Source of the DNA: Photobacterium sp. GJ3
GTDB lineage: Bacteria; Pseudomonadota; Gammaproteobacteria; Enterobacterales; Vibrionaceae
Direction: 5' to 3'
DNA: 64,000 bases
NCBI RefSeq assembly: GCF_018199995.1
Contig: NZ_CP073578.1
Location: 1,798,001-1,862,000, forward strand
Below, in pieces: positions 19,467 through 28,103 of this stretch (positions within the stretch are counted from its first letter, which is position 1; the number at the start of each line of letters is the position of its first letter). Under the pieces are notes generated by a model. It ran no database searches, was not told the DNA's origin, and saw only the letters and a list, made by a program, of their open reading frames with translations. A program made the position numbers and the translations under genes.

Positions 19467-20639
19467 TTAAATCAATTCAGCCATCAGCAAAAAACAACCA
19501 AACAGGAAACTCAGACTCATTGCCATCATCCCGCCACGAACCTGATAAACTTCACCCTTCACGGATTGATCCTGATTTTGTCGTGATTGACGCACTTTCA
19601 GCGTCATTGCCATCGGAACGAATACCGCCAGAAAAACCAGAATAATCCCTGCATAGCTCAGCACAGACAAGAATTGATTTGCTGCCAGTAACGCGCCCAG
19701 CATGGGCAGAATAAACGTCAGCACGTAAGTCACAGCGCGATTTTGGCGGAATGTATCTGCATTCTGGTCAAACAACGCCATCGCCACACCCAGAAAAGAC
19801 GTCAGTAACGCTAAACCGGTGAAGACTGACAGAATCAGTTGCATTCCGCTCCGGTTCACACTCAAGGCTGTGATCAGTTCAGATACATCCTGGAACCCGA
19901 TCAATTGTTCCGGTGACAGATTCCCAATGGCGGCGTACAGCCAAAACAGATAAGACACCAGAGGAATCAAGGAACCCACAATCACCATGTTTCGCAGTTG
20001 TTTTTGCGTTGCTTCATGGTTGTAGGTCACCAGGGAAGGAATCACCACCATAAAGCCAAAGCTGGTAAACAGCACAGAGCTGGTTTTCACCAAAGCAATC
20101 TTATTGTCGCTGCCGACTGAGGCAAGATTATCCAGACTGATCCCCGGGACCAGCGTGATGAGCGTCATTGCCAGCATGAGCACCATGGCCGCAAAAAGCA
20201 TGCGGTTGAGTTTGTCGATGACTCCGGTTCCCGCTGCAACCACCAGACCAGCAATGACGGTGAAAGCAATTTGTGCCTGAGACGGTGTCAGCGCAAGTCC
20301 AACTTCACTACCCAGCTTTTTCACCAGATCACCGGCGCCGATAATATAAGCCATCAGCAAACAAACCAGCAGCGCATAGAGTAAACCATTGGTCACAACC
20401 TGGCCGCCTTTTCCTAAAGTCTTGCGGGCGATCGAGTTCATACCCAGTCCCCCACCAGCTTTAATACTGGCTTCAAGCAGCAATAAGGCCGCATAGGTCG
20501 TCCCGACCCAAATCAACAGCATCAGCATGGTGCCCCACAACAGCCCGAACTGAGCCAGCACCATTGGGATCGCAAGCATCCCCGCACCTAAAGCCGTACC
20601 CGCGATAATCAGGGAGCTACCCAATAATTTCATATTCAC
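19467..20639 (-). CDS. Aromatic amino acid permease (HAAAP family, TyrP/Mtr-like)
   Basis: 390 residues with eleven membrane helices. The N-terminal GSSLIIAGTALGAGMLAIPMV is the family hallmark (unwound helix 1), and GFMVVIPSLVTYNHEATQKQ is typical of TyrP, Mtr and TnaB. It should import tyrosine or tryptophan with protons across the inner membrane. The start is either GTG at 20639, 8 bp after AAGGA, or ATG two codons later. No TyrR box (TGTAAA-N6-TTTACA) was seen upstream. It is a single gene with a strong terminator. Confidence 0.92.
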   Translation of the reverse strand: MNMKLLGSSLIIAGTALGAGMLAIPMVLAQFGLLWGTMLMLLIWVGTTYAALLLLEASIKAGGGLGMNSIARKTLGKGGQVVTNGLLYALLVCLLMAYIIGAGDLVKKLGSEVGLALTPSQAQIAFTVIAGLVVAAGTGVIDKLNRMLFAAMVLMLAMTLITLVPGISLDNLASVGSDNKIALVKTSSVLFTSFGFMVVIPSLVTYNHEATQKQLRNMVIVGSLIPLVSYLFWLYAAIGNLSPEQLIGFQDVSELITALSVNRSGMQLILSVFTGLALLTSFLGVAMALFDQNADTFRQNRAVTYVLTFILPMLGALLAANQFLSVLSYAGIILVFLAVFVPMAMTLKVRQSRQNQDQSVKGEVYQVRGGMMAMSLSFLFGCFLLMAELI

Positions 20640-21239
20640 AATCTTTGTCCTTTCCCCAGGTTACCCGCTACCCTTGGCGTGCACCTGAGCTTCATCGTTA
20701 TGATCAGACGCGACAAACCGCCCCTGTTTTGTACAGTTTCACCAAGTCATCTGTTTTTAAACGCTTCAACAATCAACTGAGCGGCAGTTCCTTTTGAAAG
20801 GCAGGCTGAGGCACTTTGTTGAAAAAGAAAGGATAAATCGCAGCCAGAAAAGAGCAATCATGCTGAAAAGTGGAGGCTGATAAGCATTGTGCGCCAAGCA
20901 AGGCACGAAAAGGTGCAGTGATCCCTCCCGGCATCGAAGCCAGGCTGAGTGATCGAGGGTGTATTATCATGAATCGTACTCCTGATACGATAATATTTCG
21001 GTCATTTCGATGAAAAATCAGCCAAGTCAGCTGGAATTTCATCACTTACCAGGTCAAGGTAAGGCGTTCGGTCAGGTAGCAACTTAATGAGGCATAGCAC
21101 AAACTACAACCCGCATATGTGAAATCTTTGATTTTGATCTTGAAAAAGATGGGAGGAAGGTCAATCTGACCAAAAGAAACATGAGATGTGGCAGAACAGC
21201 CTGTACAGAAGTTGAGCAAGCTGTTCTGAGTTGTACGCT
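20640..21239. other. 600-bp intergenic region
   Basis: The right part is the 3' side of the sulfur-response operon and the left part should hold the permease promoter. A 90-codon frame at 20773-21045 (minus) has no recognisable domain and no good ribosome-binding site; I do not accept it as a gene. TTCGGTCA, the motif repeated in the candidate sRNA, appears once more near 21067. Confidence 0.45.
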
Positions 21240-21539
21240 TTATTCAGTGCAGTAGTGTTTGTGCAGCATTGCGATCATATCAATCACAGCCGCATTATCC
21301 AGACGATAATAGATGGTCTGCGCTTCACGGCGAGTTTTCACAAACCCGGCCCGACGCAACCAGGCCAAATGCTGTGACAGGGAAGACTGAGGGATAGGAA
21401 ACCGCTCGTTCAGCTGTGACACAGAAAGTTCTTCTTCCTGCAATACACACAGAATCATCAACCGGTGTTGATTTCCCATGGCCTTCAGCAGTTCAACGGC
21501 CTGCTCTACATTGGCCTCCATTTTTGAGTAATCTCGCAT
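21240..21539 (-). CDS. bigR: ArsR-family regulator, BigR/YgaV-like sulfane-sulfur sensor
   Basis: About 99 residues from the ATG at 21539, which follows GAGGGGAGA; an upstream ATG at 21560 lacks a ribosome-binding site. The winged helix-turn-helix is clear (LSVSQLNERFPIPQSSLSQHLAWLRRAGFV, then REAQTIYYRLD). Two cysteines, one in MILCVLQEE and one in the C-terminal HYCTE, are placed like the redox pair of BigR/SqrR that forms a disulfide or polysulfide link on exposure to persulfide. It is the last gene of the operon with pmpA and pmpB, as in other BigR loci, so it likely represses its own operon. Confidence 0.85.
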   Translation of the reverse strand: MRDYSKMEANVEQAVELLKAMGNQHRLMILCVLQEEELSVSQLNERFPIPQSSLSQHLAWLRRAGFVKTRREAQTIYYRLDNAAVIDMIAMLHKHYCTE

Positions 21540-21563
21540 TCTCCCCTCATACGGCTTCATATA

Positions 21564-21998
21564 TTATTTTAGTAGACGATCGATAGTGCCAGAAAACTGC
21601 ATTCCCGCCAACATCGCAACAACAAAGCCAATCACTTTTATGTTACCGCTCAACAGATTAGCGACAGCAGGCCCCGGACAAATACCAACAAGTCCCCAAC
21701 CCAATCCAAAAAGAAGCGCACCAAGAATCAATGGTTTATCAATCAACTGGTTGGTTGGAACATAGAACGTACTCCCGAAGACGGGCTTGTCGCGCCCCTT
21801 CACCAAAAATTGATAGCCCAGCCCAAAAACGATCAGTGCGCCACCCATCACCAAGATCAGACTTGGATCCCACTGCCCTGTGATATCTAAAAAATTCAGC
21901 ACTTTGTTCGGATCAACCATTTGTGACACGGTTAATCCGGCACCAAATAGTAGACCTGCAATTAAGGCGATGAAAAGTTGCATAACATTAAACTCCAA
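21564..21998 (-). CDS. pmpB: YeeE/YedE family sulfur transporter half, PmpB-like
   Basis: 144 residues with four to five membrane helices. The YeeE/YedE (DUF395) repeat appears once, with LFGLGWGLVGICPGPAVANL; its cysteine corresponds to the thiosulfate or sulfur relay cysteines of YeeE. It would form a channel with the sister half-protein encoded immediately upstream; their genes overlap by 11 bp. In BigR operons the pair is linked to hydrogen sulfide and persulfide handling at the inner membrane. Confidence 0.88.
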   Translation of the reverse strand: MEFNVMQLFIALIAGLLFGAGLTVSQMVDPNKVLNFLDITGQWDPSLILVMGGALIVFGLGYQFLVKGRDKPVFGSTFYVPTNQLIDKPLILGALLFGLGWGLVGICPGPAVANLLSGNIKVIGFVVAMLAGMQFSGTIDRLLK

Positions 21999-22410
21999 TC
22001 AGGTGACGGACGATAAAAACAACCATGATCGCGACAACCATGAAAATCAGAGTAGCCACAATCGAACGCGGCGACAGACGTCCGATGCCACAGATCCCAT
22101 GACCACTGGTGCAACCTGACCCCAGTCGGGTCCCCAGGCCCACCAGAAATCCACCAATGAGAATCAAGGACCAGCCCACATCAATCTGTTCCGGTAATTG
22201 AAGCCCGAACGGGGCTGCCAGCAACGGGCCAAGCACCAAACCGAGAAGAAACATCCAGCGCCAGGGTGCATTTGGATCACTCGGTTGCATCGCACCACTG
22301 ACAATGCCGGAGATACCGGCGATACGGCCATTCAGCACCAATAACATCAATGCGGCACCGCCAAGGATGAAGCCGCCCATCAGCGCACTCCAGGGAGTAA
22401 ATTCAGTCAT
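21988..22410 (-). CDS. pmpA: YeeE/YedE family sulfur transporter half, PmpA-like
   Basis: 140 residues, hydrophobic, with the YeeE/YedE signature GTRLGSGCTSGHGICGIGR including two cysteines. It starts with a good GAAAGGAGC site at 22410, overlapping the remains of blh by four bases. It is expected to pair with PmpB for transport of thiosulfate or a related sulfur species. It is now the first intact gene of the operon because the preceding hydrolase is deleted. Confidence 0.88.
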   Translation of the reverse strand: MTEFTPWSALMGGFILGGAALMLLVLNGRIAGISGIVSGAMQPSDPNAPWRWMFLLGLVLGPLLAAPFGLQLPEQIDVGWSLILIGGFLVGLGTRLGSGCTSGHGICGIGRLSPRSIVATLIFMVVAIMVVFIVRHLIGV

Positions 22411-22723
22411 GATGATGACGCTCCTTTCTCTGATTTCAGTTTGCTGTCGTCAGGCGAGACGTAGAGTGAACTGAGCGACAGCGGAATTTTAAGACAGGCC
22501 GTCTGGTTCGTTTCTGCGGCAGGCATCTGTCCGCTGCGAATATTGACCTGAACGGATGGATACAAAAGTTTCGGTACATCTATTGTTTATCCGCAAACGC
22601 TGTCCAGACCTTGCCTGAGTCCGCTGCAAAATCGTGAACACTGTCGATAACCGCGGCATGACCACCCGATTGGTCATAAACCACGTAGCTGATGGTGCTA
22701 AACGCTTCAATGCGAGGTTTCAT
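22407..22723 (-). pseudogene. blh: Remnant of Blh-type metallo-beta-lactamase-fold hydrolase (internally deleted)
   Basis: The ATG at 22723 opens a 47-codon frame with the start of a Blh/persulfide dioxygenase-like protein (MKPRIEAF, SYVVYDQSGGHAAVIDSVHDF), ending at TAG (22580). Less than 20 bp on, another frame carries what looks like the C-terminus of the same protein (LYPSVQVNIRSGQMPAAE, then ACLKIPL), running into the pmpA start. The central part, including the HxHxDH metal-binding motif, is absent. So roughly 200 codons were deleted and the frame lost. Blh normally heads BigR operons and oxidises sulfide-derived persulfide, so this strain keeps transport and sensing without that enzyme here. 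Confidence 0.72.
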
Positions 22724-22757
22724 GATGATTCTCCGGTTGCGATCATATCATTTAATC

Positions 22758-22774
22758 GTATATTGCACATATAC
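22758..22774. promoter_or_regulatory. Palindrome upstream of the bigR operon, probable BigR operator
   Basis: GTATAT-TGCAC-ATATAC has perfect six-base arms and lies 35 bp before the blh start in AT-rich sequence where the promoter should be. AT-rich palindromes near the promoter are the usual targets of BigR-type ArsR repressors. The link is inferred. Confidence 0.55.
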
Positions 22775-22916
22775 AATTTAATAGATCAAGTTTCTGAGAT
22801 CATCCTGATCACCCTTCGGATGCATTGCATGGCTATTCAGACATTAAACTGACAAGAAGCAGGCTTGTCTGTCGAGTCTCGATCCCAGGTTTTCCCGAAC
22901 GACGGGGCACCGACCT

Positions 22917-24572
22917 TTATTCCCCATCTATCCAGAGTTTCTGAAAATCACTGTATCCGGTTTTTCTGACCTGGATACCACGGACCTGACACGTGTTCAT
23001 CACCACCTCTTTCCCTGCGAACAAAGGCAGATAGTGATGTGATTTTAAAAGAGACTGCTCAATGGCCAGCAAGGATGTGACAGGAGAATCAGAAGAAACA
23101 GCGGATTCAACCTGAGCCTGATGTGTCTGCCAGCTTGCCGCATCCGGGTATAAAAAACGTAACCCGGATGCGGTGAGCATCCATTCATACACACCGTAAT
23201 CATGGGGCTGCTCGATCACTTCTTCCAGAAACAGCATATCCGCACAATCTTTCATCTTTTCAGGATGGCTGATGTCCGTCAGTTCAATCACTTCCAGCGT
23301 GATACCGGTTTGACGAATCGTATGGTGCAGCCACTCAGCCAACTGTTCCAGATACGGAATGGTCCAGCGGGGTTCAACCAGAATCAGTTGACCGGAAAGC
23401 CGGACGGGTGCCGATGGTGGCACGTCCTGCACGGGCGTAAAAGACAAGCTGGACACAGCCTGTCCGGCAGTGAACGTTGGCTTTTGGCGAACAATGTAAT
23501 CCATCAGAAGCGCTAAGTTTTGCGGCGAGATTCCTGCATCAGGCCGATGCCGGACACTCAGGTAAGAAAAAGACTGCAAGGTATGCACTTCTTTCTCTCC
23601 CGGCGCCTGGTTGAAACTCAGAAATTCACTGAACGCTTCCCCCTGACAACTCAGGGTAATCCGATTCAGTAACGCTGACGGCCCGAAATACTGTGAATGT
23701 CGCCGAAGCACCAGATTATCTTTGTCCCAGGACTCAATCTCAAACGGCCCGGTGCCAACGAATGCAGAACGACCATCCTCAAAATGCATCCGCTGTTTCA
23801 TCACAATGGCTGCATGCGGCATGGCCAATGCGTGGAGAAACAAAGGATTGGGTGACTTGAGCATCAGGCTCAAGCACTGTGATGAAATCTGGTCAACCGT
23901 GTCGATCTGACTGAACAGAGAACTGACAGGGCCAGTCAGATGGACCAGACGCAGCAAGCTCTCAGCGATATCTGCAACCGACAGCACCGCCCCGTCATGC
24001 CGCATTACATCGATGCGGATCCAAAGCCGAATCTCACGCCCTGCCACTTCCCAGTCATGTGCCAGCCCCGGCAGGAGCTTGCCCTCGCGATCCTGTACCA
24101 GCAGTGTGTCGTAAACACTTTTTACCACCTGCAGTTCAGCCAGCCTGAAGGTCTCGGCCGGATCCAGACTATCCACCCAGGGGTACTCAGTAATCAGCAA
24201 CTGATGATGGGCTTCATTCCAGGCATTTTGCTTTTCTGTCACCAGGGTCACCGCTTTCACTGCTGTCGGTCCATACTGGGCGAGTAGTTTCGAAAATTGA
24301 TCAAACTTCCCTTTGGCGATGCTTGGTTCAATCATCAAGCAAATCGCATCCAACAATGAAACCCGGATCAACAACTGGCTTGTTTTGCTTCTGCCAACCG
24401 AAGGAGACCAGTCGATCCAGCCAATCTCAGACAGCCGACTCATGATGGTTGAGGTATTTCGCCGCGAAGTCGAAAAGACACGCTCTAAATCTTCAACCTG
24501 CACCTGATGCACAGTCTGAGAGGAATATTGTTTGAGGAGCTGATGCAGTCTTCTGAGGATTGCTTCATTCAT
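22917..24572 (-). CDS. sgrR: SgrR-family transcriptional regulator
   Basis: 551 residues from the ATG at 24572; longer versions lack support. The N-terminal 110 residues form a winged helix (LHQLLKQYSSQTVHQVQVEDL, FSTSRRNTSTIMSRL), and the rest resembles a family 5 solute-binding protein used as a cytoplasmic sensor. This is the layout of Escherichia coli SgrR, which senses sugar-phosphate stress. No sgrS-like RNA or sugar gene is adjacent, so the regulon here is unknown. GC content and codon use are like its neighbours. Confidence 0.85.
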   Translation of the reverse strand: MNEAILRRLHQLLKQYSSQTVHQVQVEDLERVFSTSRRNTSTIMSRLSEIGWIDWSPSVGRSKTSQLLIRVSLLDAICLMIEPSIAKGKFDQFSKLLAQYGPTAVKAVTLVTEKQNAWNEAHHQLLITEYPWVDSLDPAETFRLAELQVVKSVYDTLLVQDREGKLLPGLAHDWEVAGREIRLWIRIDVMRHDGAVLSVADIAESLLRLVHLTGPVSSLFSQIDTVDQISSQCLSLMLKSPNPLFLHALAMPHAAIVMKQRMHFEDGRSAFVGTGPFEIESWDKDNLVLRRHSQYFGPSALLNRITLSCQGEAFSEFLSFNQAPGEKEVHTLQSFSYLSVRHRPDAGISPQNLALLMDYIVRQKPTFTAGQAVSSLSFTPVQDVPPSAPVRLSGQLILVEPRWTIPYLEQLAEWLHHTIRQTGITLEVIELTDISHPEKMKDCADMLFLEEVIEQPHDYGVYEWMLTASGLRFLYPDAASWQTHQAQVESAVSSDSPVTSLLAIEQSLLKSHHYLPLFAGKEVVMNTCQVRGIQVRKTGYSDFQKLWIDGE

Positions 24573-24651
24573 GGGATGTCTTCTGCGGGAATCACGGGGT
24601 TTGAATGTAGCACAGTGCATCGCATGAACAAGGAGACACTGTGCTTGCGGA

Positions 24652-25263
24652 TCAGAAGTGGTAGCTTAAGCCCACAGAAAACTGCTGAAACTCGGGCTCA
24701 ACACTGAGCGATGCATCTGCGACATGAATCAGTTCCAGTTCCGGCTTCATGTAATCCCAGCTCGCTCTGATCCTCAGATGCTCAGTCAAAGCATATTCAG
24801 CGCCCAGACCCGCCATCAGCGTCGTATCGCTGGTCGAAACTGTGGTATAGCCTGAATAGCCGTACGCCCCGTTGTTCGCAATAAACTCGGCACTGAACCG
24901 TGCGATACCGGCTTTTGCATATACGGAAAAAGCATCCGTCAGTGGCAAAGACAGTTTCGGCTGCAGCGCGAAATACATCATATCGCCGACGGAAAGATAT
25001 GCGTCATCGATCGCATCCATCCCACCCACGGTGAACTCAACCCCCAGATAAGGGTTGAAGTTATACCCTGCGAATAAACTACCGCTCAGCATGGATTCAC
25101 TGGCATCGTAAGATTGCGATCCCGACATGCCAAAAGCCCGGCCTTGAATCTCCACACTTTTAATGCTGCTCTGACCGAGACTGGCACCGAGATAGCTTTC
25201 TGCCTGTGCTGAAAATGAAGCAATACCTGTGATAAGCATTGCAAGAGGGAGCGTTTTTTTCAT
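24652..25263 (-). CDS. Outer membrane beta-barrel protein (OmpA/OmpX-like porin family)
   Basis: 203 residues from the ATG at 25263. A signal peptide (KKTLPLAMLITGIASFSAQA) precedes a mature protein of alternating strands starting ESYLGASLGQSS and ending in QFSVGLSYHF. A C-terminal Phe after alternating hydrophobic residues is the signal for outer-membrane barrel assembly. Size and pattern suggest an eight-stranded barrel. No specific ligand or function can be inferred. It is divergent from the phospholipid operon. Confidence 0.85.
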   Translation of the reverse strand: MKKTLPLAMLITGIASFSAQAESYLGASLGQSSIKSVEIQGRAFGMSGSQSYDASESMLSGSLFAGYNFNPYLGVEFTVGGMDAIDDAYLSVGDMMYFALQPKLSLPLTDAFSVYAKAGIARFSAEFIANNGAYGYSGYTTVSTSDTTLMAGLGAEYALTEHLRIRASWDYMKPELELIHVADASLSVEPEFQQFSVGLSYHF

Positions 25264-25637
25264 GGTGACATTGCCCTGTTTCTGATTGATTGCTGCTGCT
25301 CGTCCCTGGGCAAGAAATGTCAGCACTCCTTCGACTGACCAGCGCGCAATCTTGAAGAAAATCAATGGATTTAAACAGGAACAAAACCGATGAAAACCTG
25401 CTTGTTTTTGTAAACAATAATTCGTAAGTGAAACAAAAATTTTCTATGCTCTGTGCATCCGGACAGTCCGAACCTGACACCAGTTCAAAAAAGCACACTC
25501 AATTGCTTGCCATACAAGCGATACGCATTATGTTGAATCTTTTCGCCCATAAACTCACAGCAAGCTCAGTCGATTTTCAATCGCTGCGTCCCATGATTGC
25601 TGAAAGTCAGGGCTCACTTATTGAGTGATGTGGTGAT
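25264..25637. other. Divergent promoter region between barrel protein and phospholipid operon
   Basis: About 370 bp, AT-rich. A 66-codon frame (25428-25628, plus) ends just before the operon but has no protein-like features or ribosome-binding site. Promoters for both directions should lie here; I cannot assign them with confidence. Confidence 0.4.
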
Positions 25638-26342
25638 ATGAAGCATCAAACCAAATCAGAAGAGAATCGCAGGCCATTGGCCGTGCGGGATGTCGCATTG
25701 ACAAAGCAGGTTGCTGTCTGGCTGAGTCAGAAGCAAATCACACCGAATCAGATATCACTGATGAGCATTGTCTTTGCCGTTTTTGGCTTTGCCGCGATGT
25801 TCTGGTATCAGTCCCGGCCAATCAGCGGTTTGCTGCTGATTGCTGCAGTCTGTATTCAATTACGCCTGTTGTGTAACCTGTTCGATGGCATGGTTGCCGT
25901 AGAAGGCGGGAAGAAAACGCCTGCCGGTGAGTTATTTAACGATGTTCCGGACCGGATTGCCGATCCGCTGCTGATCCTCGCCGCTGGCTTTGCGACCCAA
26001 TCGGAGTACGGCATGATGCTGGCCTGGCTCAGTGCGCTCATCGCCGTGTTGACTGCCTACGTACGTGTCTTGGGTGTCAGTATGGGCTGCCCGGCAGATT
26101 TTCGCGGCCCGATGGCCAAACAACACCGGATGGCTCTGCTGACTGGCAGTTTCATCCTGCTCTTCCTGAGCCAGGCTTTCAGCTGGCTCCCGGAAATTCT
26201 GGGGTACACCATTGATGCAGCACTGGCCGTGATGGTGATCGGCACCCTGATCACCACATGGCGACGCTTGCGGGGCATCTACCGCTTTAAAGCAGAAGAA
26301 GCTGAGCAGCAAGTACACCAAGCAGAGGGAAAGCATGACTGA
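25638..26342 (+). CDS. CDP-alcohol phosphatidyltransferase family protein (YnbA-like)
   Basis: 234 residues with about six membrane helices. The CDP-alcohol transferase motif appears at about residues 76-101 with its spacing kept but residues changed: N-x2-DG-x2-AV-x8-G-x3-N-x3-D instead of D-x2-DG-x2-AR-x8-G-x3-D-x3-D. Two of the four metal-binding or catalytic aspartates are therefore asparagine. It would transfer a phosphatidyl or similar group from a CDP-activated donor to an alcohol. The gene overlaps the next by 8 bp; the order CDP-alcohol transferase, CdsA-like, PlsC-like recalls the Escherichia coli ynb cluster. Substrate unknown. Confidence 0.85.
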   Translation: MKHQTKSEENRRPLAVRDVALTKQVAVWLSQKQITPNQISLMSIVFAVFGFAAMFWYQSRPISGLLLIAAVCIQLRLLCNLFDGMVAVEGGKKTPAGELFNDVPDRIADPLLILAAGFATQSEYGMMLAWLSALIAVLTAYVRVLGVSMGCPADFRGPMAKQHRMALLTGSFILLFLSQAFSWLPEILGYTIDAALAVMVIGTLITTWRRLRGIYRFKAEEAEQQVHQAEGKHD

Positions 26343-27267
26343 CATTCCATTGCATTCGCTTTATCTGATGAGCGCGATACTCGGTGTACTGGTCGCCGGG
26401 ACACTGGTTTATCTGTGGAAATCCCGCACCCATCCGGAAACAGATTATCTGGAGCTGAAACTGCGGATTCGCTCCTGGTGGTGGATGATCGGCATTGTCT
26501 TTATCGTTCTTTACCTGCCGCTCACCTATACCCTGTTTTTTGTCGGCTTTCTGAGTTTCATGGCCCTGAAAGAATTCCTGTCGATTGTGCCGACCCGAAT
26601 GACCGACCGCCGGGTGATCTTCTGGGCCTACCTGTCGATTCCGTTTCAATATTACTGGCTGTCGATTGGCTGGTACGGCATGTTCATCATTTTTATACCG
26701 GTGTATGTCTTCCTGTATCTACCCATGGTCATGGTGTTGATTGGAGATACCCGGGGATTTATCCGTTCCGCAGGGATCATTCACTGGGCGATGATGCTGA
26801 CCGTCTTCTGTATCAGCCATATGGCTTACCTGCTGGTGCTGCCCAGCCTGAACCCTGAAGCAGGATCTATGGGCATGTTGCTGTTCCTGCTGGTGTTTAC
26901 GCAACTCAATGATGTATCGCAATACGTTTGGGGGAAATCATTCGGAAAACGCAAAATCGTCCCTAAAGTCAGTCCGAACAAAACCTGGGAAGGGTTCCTC
27001 GGTGGCAGCGCAACTGTGATTCTGCTGTCTTATTTTGCCGCGCCCTGGCTGACACCGCTAACCTCATTACAAGGTCTAGTCGCCGGGATGATCATTGCCT
27101 TCAGCGGCTTTATCGGTGATCTGGTCATTTCATCCGTCAAACGCGATTTGCAGATCAAGGATACCAGCCAGTTTATTCCGGGGCATGGGGGTATTTTGGA
27201 TCGGATTGACAGCCTGATGTTCACGGCCCCTCTGTTCTTCCACTACATTTACTATCTCTATTACTGA
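26335..27267 (+). CDS. Phosphatidate cytidylyltransferase (CdsA family, YnbB-like)
   Basis: 310 residues with eight or nine membrane helices. The C-terminal CDS signature is complete: SSVKRDLQIKDTSQFIPGHG then GILDRID, which holds the two-metal active site. VSPNKTWEGFLGG is also diagnostic. It makes CDP-diacylglycerol from phosphatidate and CTP in the inner membrane. It is the second gene of the operon, overlapping the first, so its product likely supplies the activated donor for the neighbouring transferase. It is a second CdsA, not the housekeeping copy, which normally sits with lpxC or dxr genes. Confidence 0.92.
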   Translation: MTDIPLHSLYLMSAILGVLVAGTLVYLWKSRTHPETDYLELKLRIRSWWWMIGIVFIVLYLPLTYTLFFVGFLSFMALKEFLSIVPTRMTDRRVIFWAYLSIPFQYYWLSIGWYGMFIIFIPVYVFLYLPMVMVLIGDTRGFIRSAGIIHWAMMLTVFCISHMAYLLVLPSLNPEAGSMGMLLFLLVFTQLNDVSQYVWGKSFGKRKIVPKVSPNKTWEGFLGGSATVILLSYFAAPWLTPLTSLQGLVAGMIIAFSGFIGDLVISSVKRDLQIKDTSQFIPGHGGILDRIDSLMFTAPLFFHYIYYLYY

Positions 27268-27274
27268 GGACACT

Positions 27275-27931
27275 ATGGCTCGGATTCTCAAGGTGTTGTT
27301 CGTTTTATTCATCGTCAAACCTCTGGTCTTTATCGGCCTGGGACTGAACATTATCCAGCGGCAAAATCTACCCACAGACGGCCCGGTTGTGGTTGCAGCG
27401 AACCACAACAGCCATTTGGACACCTTGGTATTACTTGCCTTATTTCCGATCGCCATCGTTCACAAAGTCCGCCCGGTTGCCGCAGCGGACTACTTTCTGT
27501 CCAATAAAATGGTTGCCTGGCTGTCACTGAACATCATCGGGATTATTCCGCTCAAACGCTCCCCTTCTCCCAGTCAGCGCGAGGCAGTTCTGAACGAATG
27601 TCATCAAGCCTTAGCCCAGGGAGAAATTCTGATTATCTTTCCGGAAGGCAGCCGGGGTGAACCTGAAGTGATGAGCGGTATTAAGAAAGGTATTTATCAT
27701 TTAGTCAAAGCACATGCAGGTTGCCCGGTCACCCCGGTTGTCATGCGGGGTTTGGGTCGTGCTTTACCCAGAGGAACGGCCATGTTCGTCCCTTTTAATT
27801 GTGATGTGGTGATTGGCGACCCGATTACTCAGTTTGAAAACGCTGAGGATTTCGTTCACACCATGCAAGCACGCTATCAGGCGCTGGCACAACATTGCAT
27901 TACGCAAACCAACGGAGAGCATCAGCCTTAG
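27275..27931 (+). CDS. 1-acyl-sn-glycerol-3-phosphate acyltransferase-like protein (PlsC family)
   Basis: 218 residues with an N-terminal membrane anchor. The acyltransferase motifs are seen: NHNSHLD (catalytic His-Asp, about residue 43-49), a GIIPLKRS region, and IIFPEGSRG (acyl-acceptor binding). It would add a second acyl chain to lysophosphatidate or a related lipid. It lies 7 bp after the cytidylyltransferase gene. Together the three genes could take an acyl-glycerol phosphate to a CDP-lipid and then to a new head group. Confidence 0.9.
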   Translation: MARILKVLFVLFIVKPLVFIGLGLNIIQRQNLPTDGPVVVAANHNSHLDTLVLLALFPIAIVHKVRPVAAADYFLSNKMVAWLSLNIIGIIPLKRSPSPSQREAVLNECHQALAQGEILIIFPEGSRGEPEVMSGIKKGIYHLVKAHAGCPVTPVVMRGLGRALPRGTAMFVPFNCDVVIGDPITQFENAEDFVHTMQARYQALAQHCITQTNGEHQP

Positions 27932-28103
27932 CTCTGGTTCAAGCGGGGCTGAGTTCACTACAGCACAGTACAGAAATAGCCTTGATGGGGGCTGTCGGAC
28001 TGAGCTGCTCTCTAAAAACCCGCACTTTCGTATAACCGGCGTGCAGAACGCTTCCCTGCCAGCACATCCATCGTGCCTGCGCACCTTGTGATGCGCCAAC
28101 CCC

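Noticed and set aside
20773..21045. 90-codon minus-strand ORF between permease and bigR
   Set aside because: No ribosome-binding site, no recognisable family, low-complexity hydrophobic/proline composition.
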